From Bacteroidia bacterium (GTDB lineage Bacteria > Bacteroidota > Bacteroidia > Palsa-965), in the NCBI GenBank assembly GCA_023151315.1, contig JAKLJE010000035.1, forward strand, positions 1 to 34,974: a stretch of DNA of 34,974 nucleotides, written 5' to 3'. Within the stretch, counting starts at the first letter, position 1, and the number at the start of each line of letters is the position of its first letter. This document shows positions 8,537 through 17,550 of the stretch, one piece after another. Under the pieces are notes generated by a model. It saw only the letters and a program-made list of their open reading frames with translations. It ran no database searches and had not been told where the DNA came from. Made by a program: the position numbers and the translations under genes.

Positions 8537-9847
8537 TCACTTCCCGCCATTCAGTTTTTTTGCTTCTTCAATTGTTATGCGCTTGTTGTCTTTATCAAAG
8601 GCCACCACAAAGGCTTCAGCGAATCCCGCATCACGTAATTGTTTCTGACGTTGCGCGGCTTCTGCCATAGTTCCGTACGATCCGGCAGTGTATTTGAATT
8701 TCCCGTCCTGCTTGTACATCCATGTATCAGATACGCCTTTGAAGCGTGGTGAATCTTTCGCGAGTTCCGACTCAGAGGTCACAATCTGCACGCGGTACAC
8801 CACAGTCTGCGTTGTTTTCACCTGCACAACCGAATCCTTAGCCACAGGTTTCTCGGGTTTATCAACCTTCACCGTATCCTTTTTGATTTTCGGGCCATTC
8901 GGATTTGCAACGTAATTGTGAGGCTTGCGGAGCCCGGCTGTATCTTCCTTATCCGGCGAATAGGGTTTCATGTTTTCGACCTCATCATTGTATGTATGCG
9001 TGATTCCTTCCACTCTGTCTTTCCATTGGCGGAAAGCCCTGAAAATAGAAGCTGCCATGTGTGTCTGACCTTTATCACCACCCAGGAATTTTTCTTCATG
9101 CGGATTCGTAAGGAATCCTGTTTCGATCAACACAGAAGGCATGCTTGTTTTCCAAAGCACAAGAAATCCGGCCTGCTTCACGCCTTTGTCTTCACGACCG
9201 GCACGATCGCGGAACTGATCCTGACAATACTGGGCGAACAGCTGACTCTGTTCCATGTAAAGGTTCTGATAGGCAGCCAGAATAATTTCGGCTTCATCAC
9301 CACTCAGACCCATATTGTAATTGTTCTGGTAATTATCTTCTAACAAGGCTGCATCGTTCTCGCGTTTCGCTACTTCCAGATTGCCTTCCGTTTTATGCAA
9401 TCCCATCACATAGGTTTCCGAACCGTGTGCTGTTTCGTTGCACAATTCTTTATACTTACCGTTAGACTGCTTTTTCCGGACACAAGCAGAGTTACAGTGA
9501 ATACAGATGAACAGATCGGCATTATTTCTGTTGGCAATGGCCGCACGTTCGTTCAACTCCACAAACACATCCGTTTTGCGCGTGTAAACCACTTTAATAT
9601 CCGGATAGTATTTCTCTATGTACGCGCCCAACTTCAAACCTATGGAAAGAGCAACGTCTTTTTCTTTGGCGTTATCACCATGACAGCCCGGATCTTTACC
9701 ACCGTGTCCCGGATCAATACACACCACTTTGATCTTTTTCTGCTCTGGCTTGCTATTTGCAGAGAATGACGCCATTACAACCAAAGCAACGATCGCCGCT
9801 GCCAGAATTGTTAAAGAATGTCGGAATCTCTTATGCATTGTTATCAT
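8537..9847 (-). CDS. N-acetylmuramoyl-L-alanine amidase with C-terminal SPOR-like domain
   Basis: In this 436-residue exported enzyme a signal peptide (LTILAAAIVALVVMASFSA) precedes an Amidase_3 domain (about residues 40-275). The zinc and catalytic residues can be seen: H48 in CIDPGHGG, E62 in AKEKDVAL, H117 in FICIHCNSA and E242 in VLIETGFLTN. The C-terminus (about 350-430; 'VVYRVQIVTS...AGSYGTMAEAAQRQKQLRDAGFAEAFVVAF') looks like a SPOR peptidoglycan-binding domain. The enzyme cleaves the bond between MurNAc and the stem peptide during cell separation. Two ATGs are possible (9847 and 9838); the second gives a more compact signal peptide. It is divergent from the LptD-like gene and has its own terminator. 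Confidence 0.92.
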   Translation of the reverse strand: MITMHKRFRHSLTILAAAIVALVVMASFSANSKPEQKKIKVVCIDPGHGGKDPGCHGDNAKEKDVALSIGLKLGAYIEKYYPDIKVVYTRKTDVFVELNERAAIANRNNADLFICIHCNSACVRKKQSNGKYKELCNETAHGSETYVMGLHKTEGNLEVAKRENDAALLEDNYQNNYNMGLSGDEAEIILAAYQNLYMEQSQLFAQYCQDQFRDRAGREDKGVKQAGFLVLWKTSMPSVLIETGFLTNPHEEKFLGGDKGQTHMAASIFRAFRQWKDRVEGITHTYNDEVENMKPYSPDKEDTAGLRKPHNYVANPNGPKIKKDTVKVDKPEKPVAKDSVVQVKTTQTVVYRVQIVTSESELAKDSPRFKGVSDTWMYKQDGKFKYTAGSYGTMAEAAQRQKQLRDAGFAEAFVVAFDKDNKRITIEEAKKLNGGK

Positions 9848-9873
9848 TAAAACGAAAACAGGCTCATTTTATT

Positions 9874-9910
9874 TAGTTTTGAACCCGATTATCGTACACA
9901 AGCAAAAATA
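9874..9910. promoter_or_regulatory. Possible divergent promoter region, amidase / LptD-like gene
   Basis: Two perfect TAnnTTTG matches face away from each other. TAGTTTTG on the plus strand (9874-9881) faces the LptD-like gene, and TATTTTTG on the minus strand (9903-9910) faces the amidase. No convincing -33 element is spaced correctly for either, and the plus-strand box overlaps the proposed TTG start of the LptD-like gene. The assignment is tentative. Confidence 0.3.
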
Positions 9911-12461
9911 CCGCCAAAGAAAAAGCACCCTTAAAGGAGGAGTTCTACTTTTCCTCCGCTCGGTGTTGATAACCATGCTGATACAGCAAGGCGGAACGCT
10001 TTGCGCACAGGATTCAATAAAAGCACAACCGCTCAGAAACGGCGGACTCGATTATCTGGTTACCTACGGAGCGCAGGATTCCATGCGGTTTGACCTGTTA
10101 CATGAAACAGTTTATCTCTATGATAGTGCCTACGTGCGTTACGATCAGATGGAAATCACTGCGAAGTATATTGTAATCGACTTTGCGAAAAATGTGATCT
10201 CCGCGAAAGGGGATACTAATAGTGCAGGTGAATTCATTACGAAAGCACACTTCGCGGATGCCGAACAGGCATTCGAGGCCAATCAGCTTGATTACAATTA
10301 CGTAACTCAGAAAGGGCGAATTGTTGAGGTTACAACCAAACAGGGCGATGGTTATCTGATAACGGAAGTATTGAAAAAGGATTCCGCAAACACGATTTTT
10401 CTTTCCAAAGGTCAATACACCACATGTGATCTGGATCATCCGCATTACGCAATACGATCCAACAAGATGAAAGTAATTCCGGATGACAAAATCGTAACGG
10501 GTCCTGCTTATCTGGAACTTGGAGGCATACCTACTCCGCTTGCTGTTCCTTTCGGTTTCTTCCCGAATAAGAAAGGGCGTAAATCCGGAATACTCATTCC
10601 GACTTACGGAGAATCGCCTGCATGGGGATTTTTCCTCCGCGACGGAGGCTACTATTGGGGAGTGAGTGACAAACTGGATTTTGCTTTGCGCGGAGACATT
10701 TATTCCCGCGGTAGTTGGGGCGCGAAAATCTCATCTAATTACAACGTGCGTTACAAATACAACGGACAGGTTTCTGCAAAATATGCGCGCAACTACAATG
10801 GCGACAGGGAATTACCCACGAGTTCAATTGTGAACGGTTATTCATTCCGCTGGACACATCGTCAGGATCCGAAATTCAATCCGTCAATCCGTTTCAATGC
10901 CAGTGTAAACGTAAACTCCAGCGAGTACAATCAATACAACTCTACTATAGCGAATGATTATCTCTCGAATACATTTCAATCCAATGTATCGTGGACCAAA
11001 ACCTGGAAATTCGGTTACCTGACCACCAACCTGAGTCACAGCCAGAACACTGTAACCAACAATGTAGACATTGGATTTCCATCTGCATCATTCAACGTAA
11101 ACCGCTTTTATCCGTTCCGTAATCCTGATCGTGCAGGCAAACCGAAATGGTGGGATAAAATCGGTGTCAGTTATTCGAGCGAATTCAAGAACTCCTTGAG
11201 CATTACAGATTCTCTTCTCAGCTATCAGAATTTCGGTAGAGAATCATTCATGAACGATACGTTGAAACGCGGATTCCGCACAGGACTCCGTCAACAGATT
11301 CCGATTGCAACATCGTTCAACGTACTCAAATATTATACTCTCACTCCGGCGATCACAATGAATTCCGTGACGCAATTCAAAACGATACGCAAAACCTGGG
11401 ATCCGAATCTGGAACGAGTGATAACGGATACGGTTAGCGGTGCGCGTGCCAGCTTCGATTACAATGCGAGTCTGACATTGAGCACGAAGTTCTATGGATT
11501 CTATACAATCAACCGTTCGAAGTATTCCAAAATTCGTCACGTGATGACACCGGCTGTGTCAGTTGTTTACATGCCTGACTTCACTGATCCGAAATACGGT
11601 TTCTATCAAACCGTGCAAACCAACAGCGCTGGTGCGAGTCAGGAATATTCCATTTTTGAAGCGGGAGTTTACGGAGCATCCGCAGCAGGTCGCATCGGCT
11701 CTATCGGAATGAATCTGATGAACAGTTGGGAAGGGAAATTGCGTCCGAAGGATGATAGTTCCGGAACAACGGAACGCAGAATGCTGATTGATGCTTTGAA
11801 CTTCGGGATGAATTACAATTTCATGGCAGAACATTTCAATTGGTCGGTGATTACTGCAGGACTCCGAATGAAATTGTTCAAGCTGTTTGATTTCAACACT
11901 TCATTTTCAGCAGATCCATACAGAATCAGCGAAGAAGGAACACGTATTGAGCGATTTGAGTGGAGAACGGGAAAACGACTCGCAAGACTCACAACTGCGA
12001 ACGTTGCGATCGGAACAAGTTTGCGTCCGGGAGGATTAACAGCGAGCACTGACAGATCATCTGATCGCGGAACGCAGGCGGAAGTTGACATGATTAATGC
12101 GAATCCTGCAGCTTATGTGGATTTTAATATTCCTTGGTCGCTCAATGTTCAGTACAACCTTTCGTGGAGCAAATTCGGTCTTACTCCTACTGTAAATCAA
12201 ACAATGCGCGTTGGAGGCGATGTAAACGTAACTCCGAAATGGAAAGTAGGATTCGACAGTAACTACGATTTTACGCGCAAGGAATTCGCATATACTTCAC
12301 TGAATGTTTACCGTGACCTTCACTGCTGGGAAATGCAATTCAACTGGATTCCTTTCGGATTCCGTCAGAGTTATAATCTGACTATCAGCGTAAAATCGGC
12401 GGTGCTGCAGGATCTTAAGCTGACACGCAAGCGCGACTGGTACGATTTCAACAGTCTGTAG
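9879..12461 (+). CDS. LptD/OstA-like outer-membrane lipopolysaccharide assembly protein
   Basis: This protein of about 860 residues has a signal-like region (basic KQKYRQRKSTLKGG, hydrophobic VLLFLRSVLITMLI, cleavage near LCAQDS). An OstA-like beta-jelly-roll part follows (strands such as 'AYVRYDQMEITAKYIVIDFAKNVISAKG'), and then a long beta-barrel with alternating aromatic strands to a C-terminal region rich in aromatics. LptD inserts lipopolysaccharide into the outer leaflet together with the LptE lipoprotein; no LptE is evident here. The start is uncertain. The open frame extends to 9729 over the divergent amidase, which is unlikely. TTG at 9879 keeps the full signal peptide, while GTG 9963 and ATG 9975 would cut it short. 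It probably works with the OstA/LptA-like protein at 1375-2955. Confidence 0.8.
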   Translation: MNPIIVHKQKYRQRKSTLKGGVLLFLRSVLITMLIQQGGTLCAQDSIKAQPLRNGGLDYLVTYGAQDSMRFDLLHETVYLYDSAYVRYDQMEITAKYIVIDFAKNVISAKGDTNSAGEFITKAHFADAEQAFEANQLDYNYVTQKGRIVEVTTKQGDGYLITEVLKKDSANTIFLSKGQYTTCDLDHPHYAIRSNKMKVIPDDKIVTGPAYLELGGIPTPLAVPFGFFPNKKGRKSGILIPTYGESPAWGFFLRDGGYYWGVSDKLDFALRGDIYSRGSWGAKISSNYNVRYKYNGQVSAKYARNYNGDRELPTSSIVNGYSFRWTHRQDPKFNPSIRFNASVNVNSSEYNQYNSTIANDYLSNTFQSNVSWTKTWKFGYLTTNLSHSQNTVTNNVDIGFPSASFNVNRFYPFRNPDRAGKPKWWDKIGVSYSSEFKNSLSITDSLLSYQNFGRESFMNDTLKRGFRTGLRQQIPIATSFNVLKYYTLTPAITMNSVTQFKTIRKTWDPNLERVITDTVSGARASFDYNASLTLSTKFYGFYTINRSKYSKIRHVMTPAVSVVYMPDFTDPKYGFYQTVQTNSAGASQEYSIFEAGVYGASAAGRIGSIGMNLMNSWEGKLRPKDDSSGTTERRMLIDALNFGMNYNFMAEHFNWSVITAGLRMKLFKLFDFNTSFSADPYRISEEGTRIERFEWRTGKRLARLTTANVAIGTSLRPGGLTASTDRSSDRGTQAEVDMINANPAAYVDFNIPWSLNVQYNLSWSKFGLTPTVNQTMRVGGDVNVTPKWKVGFDSNYDFTRKEFAYTSLNVYRDLHCWEMQFNWIPFGFRQSYNLTISVKSAVLQDLKLTRKRDWYDFNSL

Positions 12462-12520
12462 AATTGTTTGGGGCTGATGTTACAGTCAATTCCGTAACTT
12501 TACCAGACTCAATTTTTCCA

Positions 12521-13927
12521 ATGAAAAAATATTTTCTCTTCGCAATTCTGATTTCAGGAGTTGCATTGTTATTCGCCTTTGCGGGCAACGGTCCTAAAGC
12601 GCGGAAAGTGTCGCCGAATGATCCGGATACGCTTGCTCTGAAAATGATTTACAGCGAAGCGCTTGAAAACGGTGCCGCCTATGAAAATCTGAGAAAGCTG
12701 TGTAAAGAAATTCCACCACGTCTTTCAGGATCACGCGGAGCAAAAATGGCTGTTGATTACATGTATCAGGTGATGAACGGAATGGGACTTGATTCCGTGT
12801 GGCTGCAGGAATGCATGGTGCCGCATTGGGAACGCGGTGTCGCAGAAACCGGCAACATGATTATTGATGAGAAAATCACGCGTATGAATATCTGCGCATT
12901 GGGCGGTTCAGATCCCACACCGGCAGACGGATTGGAAGCAGAAGTCATTGAAGTGCGCGACTTTGATCATCTGAAAGAACTGGGCGAAAAGAAGATCAAA
13001 GGTAAAATTGTGTTCTACAACTATCCGTTCAACGAAACTTTCGTTTCCTGTTTTCATGCGTACGGTGATGCTGTGAAGTATCGCTGGCAAGGTCCGCATA
13101 TGGCACAGACATACGGAGCTGTTGCAGTTCTTGTTCGTTCAATGACGAATGCACGCGACACATTCCCGCATACGGGCGTAATGCGTATGGATTCATTGCG
13201 TGCAACAATTCCAAGTGCGGCTATTTCCACTGTTGATGCAGAGATTCTCAGTGCAGCTTTGAAAGGAAAATCACCTGTGCGTTTCAGCATGACAATGAAC
13301 TGTCATATGTATCCCGATGAAAAGTCGCACAACGTAATCGGAGAAATCCGTGGCAGCGTGAATCCTGACAAGGTGATTGTGTTCGGTGGACATTTGGATG
13401 CATGGGATAACGGAGAAGGAGCTCATGATGACGGAGCAGGTTGTGTTCAGGGAATTGAAGTGCTTCGCCTTTTCAAAGCACTCGGTATTAAACCACGCTA
13501 CACTATTCGTTGTGTATTGTGGATGAACGAAGAGAACGGTGGCAAAGGAGCAGCTGCTTATTTCGACTATGCCAAGAAAAAGAATGTTCAGCACATTGCT
13601 GCGATTGAATCAGACGCCGGCGGATTCACTCCGCGCGGATTCGGTCTGGATATGAAACCTGCACAAAGACAAAAAATTCAATCATGGCAGCCGCTCTTCT
13701 TCCCTTACGGTGTTTATGATTTCACTCAAGATGGCGGCGGTGCGGATATCGGTCCTTTGAAAGAACTCGGAACACCACTTCTGGGATTGCATCCGGACAG
13801 TCAACGATATTTCGATCATCACCATACAGAGAATGATAAGTTCGAACATGTGAACAGACGTGAACTTCACCTCGGAGCTGCGTCAATAGCAGGATTGGTT
13901 TACATGATTGACAAATACGGATTGTAA
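12521..13927 (+). CDS. Secreted M28-family zinc metallopeptidase with PA insert
   Basis: In this 468-residue protein the ATG at 12521 starts a clear signal peptide (MKKYFLFAILISGVALLFAFA). The open frame reaches back to 12464 but adds no plausible leader. A PA-like insert (about residues 140-260) precedes the catalytic domain. The metal ligands of family M28 are visible: H291 and D293 region in FGGHLDAWD, D303 in AHDDGAG, the catalytic and bridging E337/E338 in MNEENGG, D365 in IESDAGG, and a late histidine in DHHHTENDKFE. It should be an aminopeptidase or carboxypeptidase acting in the periplasm or outside the cell. A near-consensus -7 box TAACTTTA lies at 12495-12502. IspH follows 5 bases downstream. 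Confidence 0.9.
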   Translation: MKKYFLFAILISGVALLFAFAGNGPKARKVSPNDPDTLALKMIYSEALENGAAYENLRKLCKEIPPRLSGSRGAKMAVDYMYQVMNGMGLDSVWLQECMVPHWERGVAETGNMIIDEKITRMNICALGGSDPTPADGLEAEVIEVRDFDHLKELGEKKIKGKIVFYNYPFNETFVSCFHAYGDAVKYRWQGPHMAQTYGAVAVLVRSMTNARDTFPHTGVMRMDSLRATIPSAAISTVDAEILSAALKGKSPVRFSMTMNCHMYPDEKSHNVIGEIRGSVNPDKVIVFGGHLDAWDNGEGAHDDGAGCVQGIEVLRLFKALGIKPRYTIRCVLWMNEENGGKGAAAYFDYAKKKNVQHIAAIESDAGGFTPRGFGLDMKPAQRQKIQSWQPLFFPYGVYDFTQDGGGADIGPLKELGTPLLGLHPDSQRYFDHHHTENDKFEHVNRRELHLGAASIAGLVYMIDKYGL

Positions 13928-13932
13928 GCGAT

Positions 13933-15162
13933 ATGAAATCATTCAACATACCGGAGTTTTACAGAAGTCCGATTATTTCAAAGATTAAGAATCTGAGAAA
14001 AGCAGACGATCCGAAGAAGGCCGACCACTCGCCCACGCTTCTTGATTTCGGTAATGTTCAGTTTCTGATTGCGCGTCATTTCGGTTTTTGTTACGGAGTT
14101 GAAAATGCAGTAGAAATCTCCTTCCGTGCGATTGAAGAAAATCCGGGCAAAAGAATTTTTCTTCTGAGTCAGATGATTCATAATCCGGAAGTGAATAACG
14201 ACCTGATATCACGTGGAGTGCGCTTCCTTATGGATACGAGTGGCAAACAGGTTATTCCATGGACAGAACTCAGATCGGATGACATTGTTATCATTCCGGC
14301 TTTTGGTACAACGCTGGAAATCGAACATCAACTGCGTGCAATAGGAATTGAACCGCAACATTACAACACAACCTGTCCGTTTGTAGAACGTGTCTGGAAG
14401 AAGTCAGCGCAGCTCGGCAAAGGCGAATACACGATCATCATTCATGGAAAACCGAATCACGAAGAAACGCGTGCTACTTTTTCGCATAGCGTTGACGAAA
14501 GTCCGGTTCTGGTTGTGAAGGATATAACTGAATCCCGAAAAGTCGGAGAATATATTCTCGGGAGACTCAGCAAACAAGAATTTGAGAGGCTGTTTTCCGA
14601 TCGCGTGTCGAAAGATTTTGATGCAGAAAAACATTTGCAGAAAGTAGGCGTAATCAATCAGACCACGATGCTCGCAAGTGAAACACAGGAGATCGCTGAT
14701 TATTTCCGTGATGTAATGAAAGAGAAATTCGGTGAAAGCGAAATAAAAAATCATTTTGCGGACACACGCGACACTTTATGTTATGCTACGAACGAGAATC
14801 AGAATGCTACTTACGGATTACTGAAAGAGGAAGCTGACATAGCTGTTGTGGTGGGCGGATACAACAGTTCGAACACATCACATCTGGTAGAATTGTGCGA
14901 AAGAAAATTCGCAACATACTTCATCAAGGATGAAACTGAAATTCTGTCTGAACATCATATCCGTCATTTCGATCTTCATTCCCACTCGCTCAAGGAAAGT
15001 AACAACTGGCTCCCCACTTCAAAACCGGCACGTATCATTCTTACCAGCGGAGCAAGCTGTCCTGACAGTGTTGTGGATCGAGTGTTGCAAAAGTTGCTTA
15101 CGTTTTATCCCGGCAGTAAAGATCCCGCTGATATCATGCAACAATTAATCAACAAGCAATAA
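13933..15162 (+). CDS. ispH: 4-hydroxy-3-methylbut-2-enyl diphosphate reductase
   Basis: This 409-residue enzyme performs the last step of the MEP pathway, converting HMBPP to IPP and DMAPP with a [4Fe-4S] cluster. The three cluster cysteines are visible: C53 in HFGFCYGVE, C148 in NTTCPFVE and C376 in GASCPDS. The substrate-contacting VVGGYNSSNTSHL is also present. It is longer than the approximately 315-residue E. coli enzyme, with an N-terminal extension and internal inserts, as in the long form known from plants, cyanobacteria and some Bacteroidota. It begins 5 bases after the M28 peptidase stop and is likely co-transcribed with it. Confidence 0.95.
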   Translation: MKSFNIPEFYRSPIISKIKNLRKADDPKKADHSPTLLDFGNVQFLIARHFGFCYGVENAVEISFRAIEENPGKRIFLLSQMIHNPEVNNDLISRGVRFLMDTSGKQVIPWTELRSDDIVIIPAFGTTLEIEHQLRAIGIEPQHYNTTCPFVERVWKKSAQLGKGEYTIIIHGKPNHEETRATFSHSVDESPVLVVKDITESRKVGEYILGRLSKQEFERLFSDRVSKDFDAEKHLQKVGVINQTTMLASETQEIADYFRDVMKEKFGESEIKNHFADTRDTLCYATNENQNATYGLLKEEADIAVVVGGYNSSNTSHLVELCERKFATYFIKDETEILSEHHIRHFDLHSHSLKESNNWLPTSKPARIILTSGASCPDSVVDRVLQKLLTFYPGSKDPADIMQQLINKQ

Positions 15163-15188
15163 CATCTTAGTGTAATTACAATTCTATC

Positions 15189-15587
15189 ATGAAACGGAAA
15201 GAACTTTATACCAATCTGGGTTTGCTTGCTCTCCGAATCGGAGGAAGTTTAATGCTTTTGCACGGCTGGCCAAAAATGATGAACTACAGTGAGTATGCAG
15301 AAAAGTTCCCGGATCCGATCGGATTGGGGCCAGACTTCTCACTTATGCTTACCATTTTCGCTGAGGTATTCTGTGTTGTGTTTATTGGACTGGGTTTGTT
15401 CACCCGTTTTGCTGCTATTCCTTTGATGATTACCATGCTCGTTGCTGCGTTGATTGTACACAGCGGTGACGCCTTCAGCGACAGAGAAGCATCAATCGGA
15501 TATTTCCTTCTTTACGCAGCAATATTCTTTCTTGGAGCCGGTAAGTACTCGCTTGACAATGCATTCAGAAAGGCAGCGAAATGGTAA
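15189..15587 (+). CDS. DoxX-family membrane protein
   Basis: This 132-residue protein has four hydrophobic segments (about residues 7-25, 48-68, 72-92 and 102-122). It begins with 'LGLLALRIGGSLMLLHGWPKM' and contains the FxxxGLFTRFAA pattern typical of DoxX/DUF417-like proteins. Members are small quinone-linked or uncharacterised inner-membrane proteins, so no specific reaction is claimed. Its 3' end overlaps the next gene by 7 bases, so the two are probably translationally coupled. Confidence 0.8.
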   Translation: MKRKELYTNLGLLALRIGGSLMLLHGWPKMMNYSEYAEKFPDPIGLGPDFSLMLTIFAEVFCVVFIGLGLFTRFAAIPLMITMLVAALIVHSGDAFSDREASIGYFLLYAAIFFLGAGKYSLDNAFRKAAKW

Positions 15588-16087
15588 AATCTTTGATTCC
15601 TTCATTAGCCCTTGTTGTGTCACTGATTTCCTGTGGCAATAACCAGAGTGCGCCTACCAATTATACTCAGGAGAAAACCGAAAGCAATACAACAAAGGCT
15701 GTTGATTATATTGGCAAAGACACAGTCTTCCATGCCAGCTACACAATCAAACTCCCTGAAGGTTATAAAATCGATCCGCAACCCGGAGCTGATAACAATG
15801 TATATTACTTCACGCCGATTGACACAACCGTGAAGCGAGGTGAGGCCGGCATTTACTTCGGAGCAAGACCGGATGATTCCGCACCATCAACAGAATACAG
15901 TAAAAGTGAAACACAAGGTGTATTTCTGGGACAAACAGTTACCTGGATAGAGTACACAACAGACGCCTACACGCAACGCGAAACATTTCTGGAAACGGGA
16001 CCGGATCAAAAGATTCACTGTTGGTGTTATTCCGACAATCCTCAGGATCTCGAATTACTTTTTGCCATGATTAAGACGATTAGGTAA
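15581..16087 (+). CDS. Predicted lipoprotein of unknown function
   Basis: This 168-residue protein starts MVKSLIPSLALVVSLISCGNN: a short signal peptide ending in an LISC lipobox, with the lipidated Cys at 18. The mature part is beta-rich and ends with DLELLFAMIKTIR. I do not recognise a family. It overlaps the DoxX gene by 7 bases and lies 20 bases before the radical SAM gene, so these three form a likely operon. Confidence 0.7.
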   Translation: MVKSLIPSLALVVSLISCGNNQSAPTNYTQEKTESNTTKAVDYIGKDTVFHASYTIKLPEGYKIDPQPGADNNVYYFTPIDTTVKRGEAGIYFGARPDDSAPSTEYSKSETQGVFLGQTVTWIEYTTDAYTQRETFLETGPDQKIHCWCYSDNPQDLELLFAMIKTIR

Positions 16088-16107
16088 ACAGAGCTTATAT
16101 CTCAATC

Positions 16108-17529
16108 ATGACCCACGATAGCCGTTATAAAGTTGTACTCTACAATCCAAAGGCGGTATTCTATACTATGCCTTTGGCTTTACTGGCATTGGCGTCATAT
16201 CTCGACAAGAGTAAATACCGCGTAGTAATAATTGATGCGCGTCTCGAAGTAAATCCTCACGCGCGTGTAGCAGAAGAATGCAAAGACGCCGTATGTCTTG
16301 GTATTACAGTACTGACAGGATCACCAATTAAGGATGCGCTGGAAGTTTCGAATATTGTGCGAAGCAAATACGCTTCGCTTCACATTACATGGGGAGGCTG
16401 GCATCCTTCACTGTTTCCGGAAGAAACCCTAAATGAAACTCCGGCTGATAGTGTTGTAATAGGACAAGGAGAACTTACACTAAGTGATTTACTGGACCGA
16501 ATTATTTCCGGTCAGGATTTGCATAATGTTGCAGGACTTGCGTTCAAAAGTCCGAACGGTATTGTGAAGAATGCAGAACGTACAATGGTTGACATCAACA
16601 AGCTACCGGCGTTCGATTACAGTTTCATCGATGTCCCGTTATATGAAAATCTGAGTGGCAGAAAGCAATTAGACTATATCAGTTCACAAGGTTGCAGATT
16701 CCGTTGCAACTTCTGCGCTGATCCGTTCATGTATAAACGCGGATGGTATGGATTCACTGCAGAAAGAATTGCAGATGAACTGGACGTTCTGTGGAAACAA
16801 TACAAATTTGAGCATGTTCATTTTCAAGACGAGACCTTCTTCACGCTTGGTCATCGTGTAAAGAGCATTGCAGATGAATTTATAAAAAGAAAGTTCAACT
16901 TCTCGTGGTTCGGAACGATGCGTGCCGATCAGGGAGCCCGTTTGGAATCGGAAGTGTTTGCTTTGTGCAAGAAATCAGGATTAGAGCGAGTAATGATAGG
17001 GTTGGAATCCGGTTCGCAGCGAATGATAGACTGGATGAAAAAAGATATTCGTATTGATCAGGTGTTTGACAGTGCTGAGAAATGTCTGCAGCACGATATC
17101 GCGATCAACTTCAGTGTCATCATCGGGTTTCCCGGAGAAACAGAAGAAGATATGAATGAAACGCTGCGTGTAGTTCGTGAATTAAGAAAGATGAGTCCTG
17201 AATTCCGTGTCAGCATTTTCTATTTCAAACCCTATCCGGGCAATGAAATTGCAGACCGATTGATTGCAGATGGTTACAAAATGCCGAGCGGCATTCAGCA
17301 ATGGTCGGATTTTGATTATGTAGTGAAAGGCTCGCCCTGGATACCGGACAAGAAATTCAGAGAAATTGAAAATTTCAAATTTTATCAGCGTCTGGCTTGG
17401 TCCAAAACCAGCTTTCTTAAAAAGCCTGTACAACGCATCGCGCAGTGGCGCTGCGAAAACGCAAACTACATATTACCTATTGAGAAAAAGGTGTATGACA
17501 GATTCGGTAAATCCGTCCAACTGAGTTGA
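16108..17529 (+). CDS. B12-binding-domain radical SAM protein
   Basis: In this 473-residue protein the N-terminal part (about residues 8-150) is a cobalamin-binding Rossmann-type domain ('YNPKAVFYTMPLALLALASYL', 'GITVLTGSP', 'ITWGGWHPSLFPEETL'). The radical SAM core follows, with the cluster motif CRFRCNFC (Cys196, Cys200, Cys203) and later GLESGSQRMIDWMKK and IIGFPGETEEDM elements. The arrangement resembles the BchE/P-methylase/HpnP-like class, which perform methylations or ring chemistry on unactivated carbons. No bacteriochlorophyll or hopanoid genes are in the window, so the substrate is open. It follows the DoxX and lipoprotein genes and converges on the helicase gene. Confidence 0.88.
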   Translation: MTHDSRYKVVLYNPKAVFYTMPLALLALASYLDKSKYRVVIIDARLEVNPHARVAEECKDAVCLGITVLTGSPIKDALEVSNIVRSKYASLHITWGGWHPSLFPEETLNETPADSVVIGQGELTLSDLLDRIISGQDLHNVAGLAFKSPNGIVKNAERTMVDINKLPAFDYSFIDVPLYENLSGRKQLDYISSQGCRFRCNFCADPFMYKRGWYGFTAERIADELDVLWKQYKFEHVHFQDETFFTLGHRVKSIADEFIKRKFNFSWFGTMRADQGARLESEVFALCKKSGLERVMIGLESGSQRMIDWMKKDIRIDQVFDSAEKCLQHDIAINFSVIIGFPGETEEDMNETLRVVRELRKMSPEFRVSIFYFKPYPGNEIADRLIADGYKMPSGIQQWSDFDYVVKGSPWIPDKKFREIENFKFYQRLAWSKTSFLKKPVQRIAQWRCENANYILPIEKKVYDRFGKSVQLS

Positions 17530-17542
17530 TTCAGTTGAACGG
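17513..17542. terminator. Hairpin between the convergent radical SAM and helicase genes
   Basis: An imperfect inverted repeat (CCGT plus CAACTGA at 17513-17524, TCAGTTG plus ACGG at 17531-17542, one mismatch) has a 6-base loop. It spans the radical SAM stop and ends 9 bases before the helicase stop. There is no strong T-run on either side, so a terminator role is only a guess. Confidence 0.35.
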
Positions 17543-17550
17543 AAATTCAA

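Noticed and set aside
9729-9878. Upstream extension of the LptD-like gene
   Set aside because: It overlaps the divergent amidase start and adds no leader; the signal-like region lies later in the frame.
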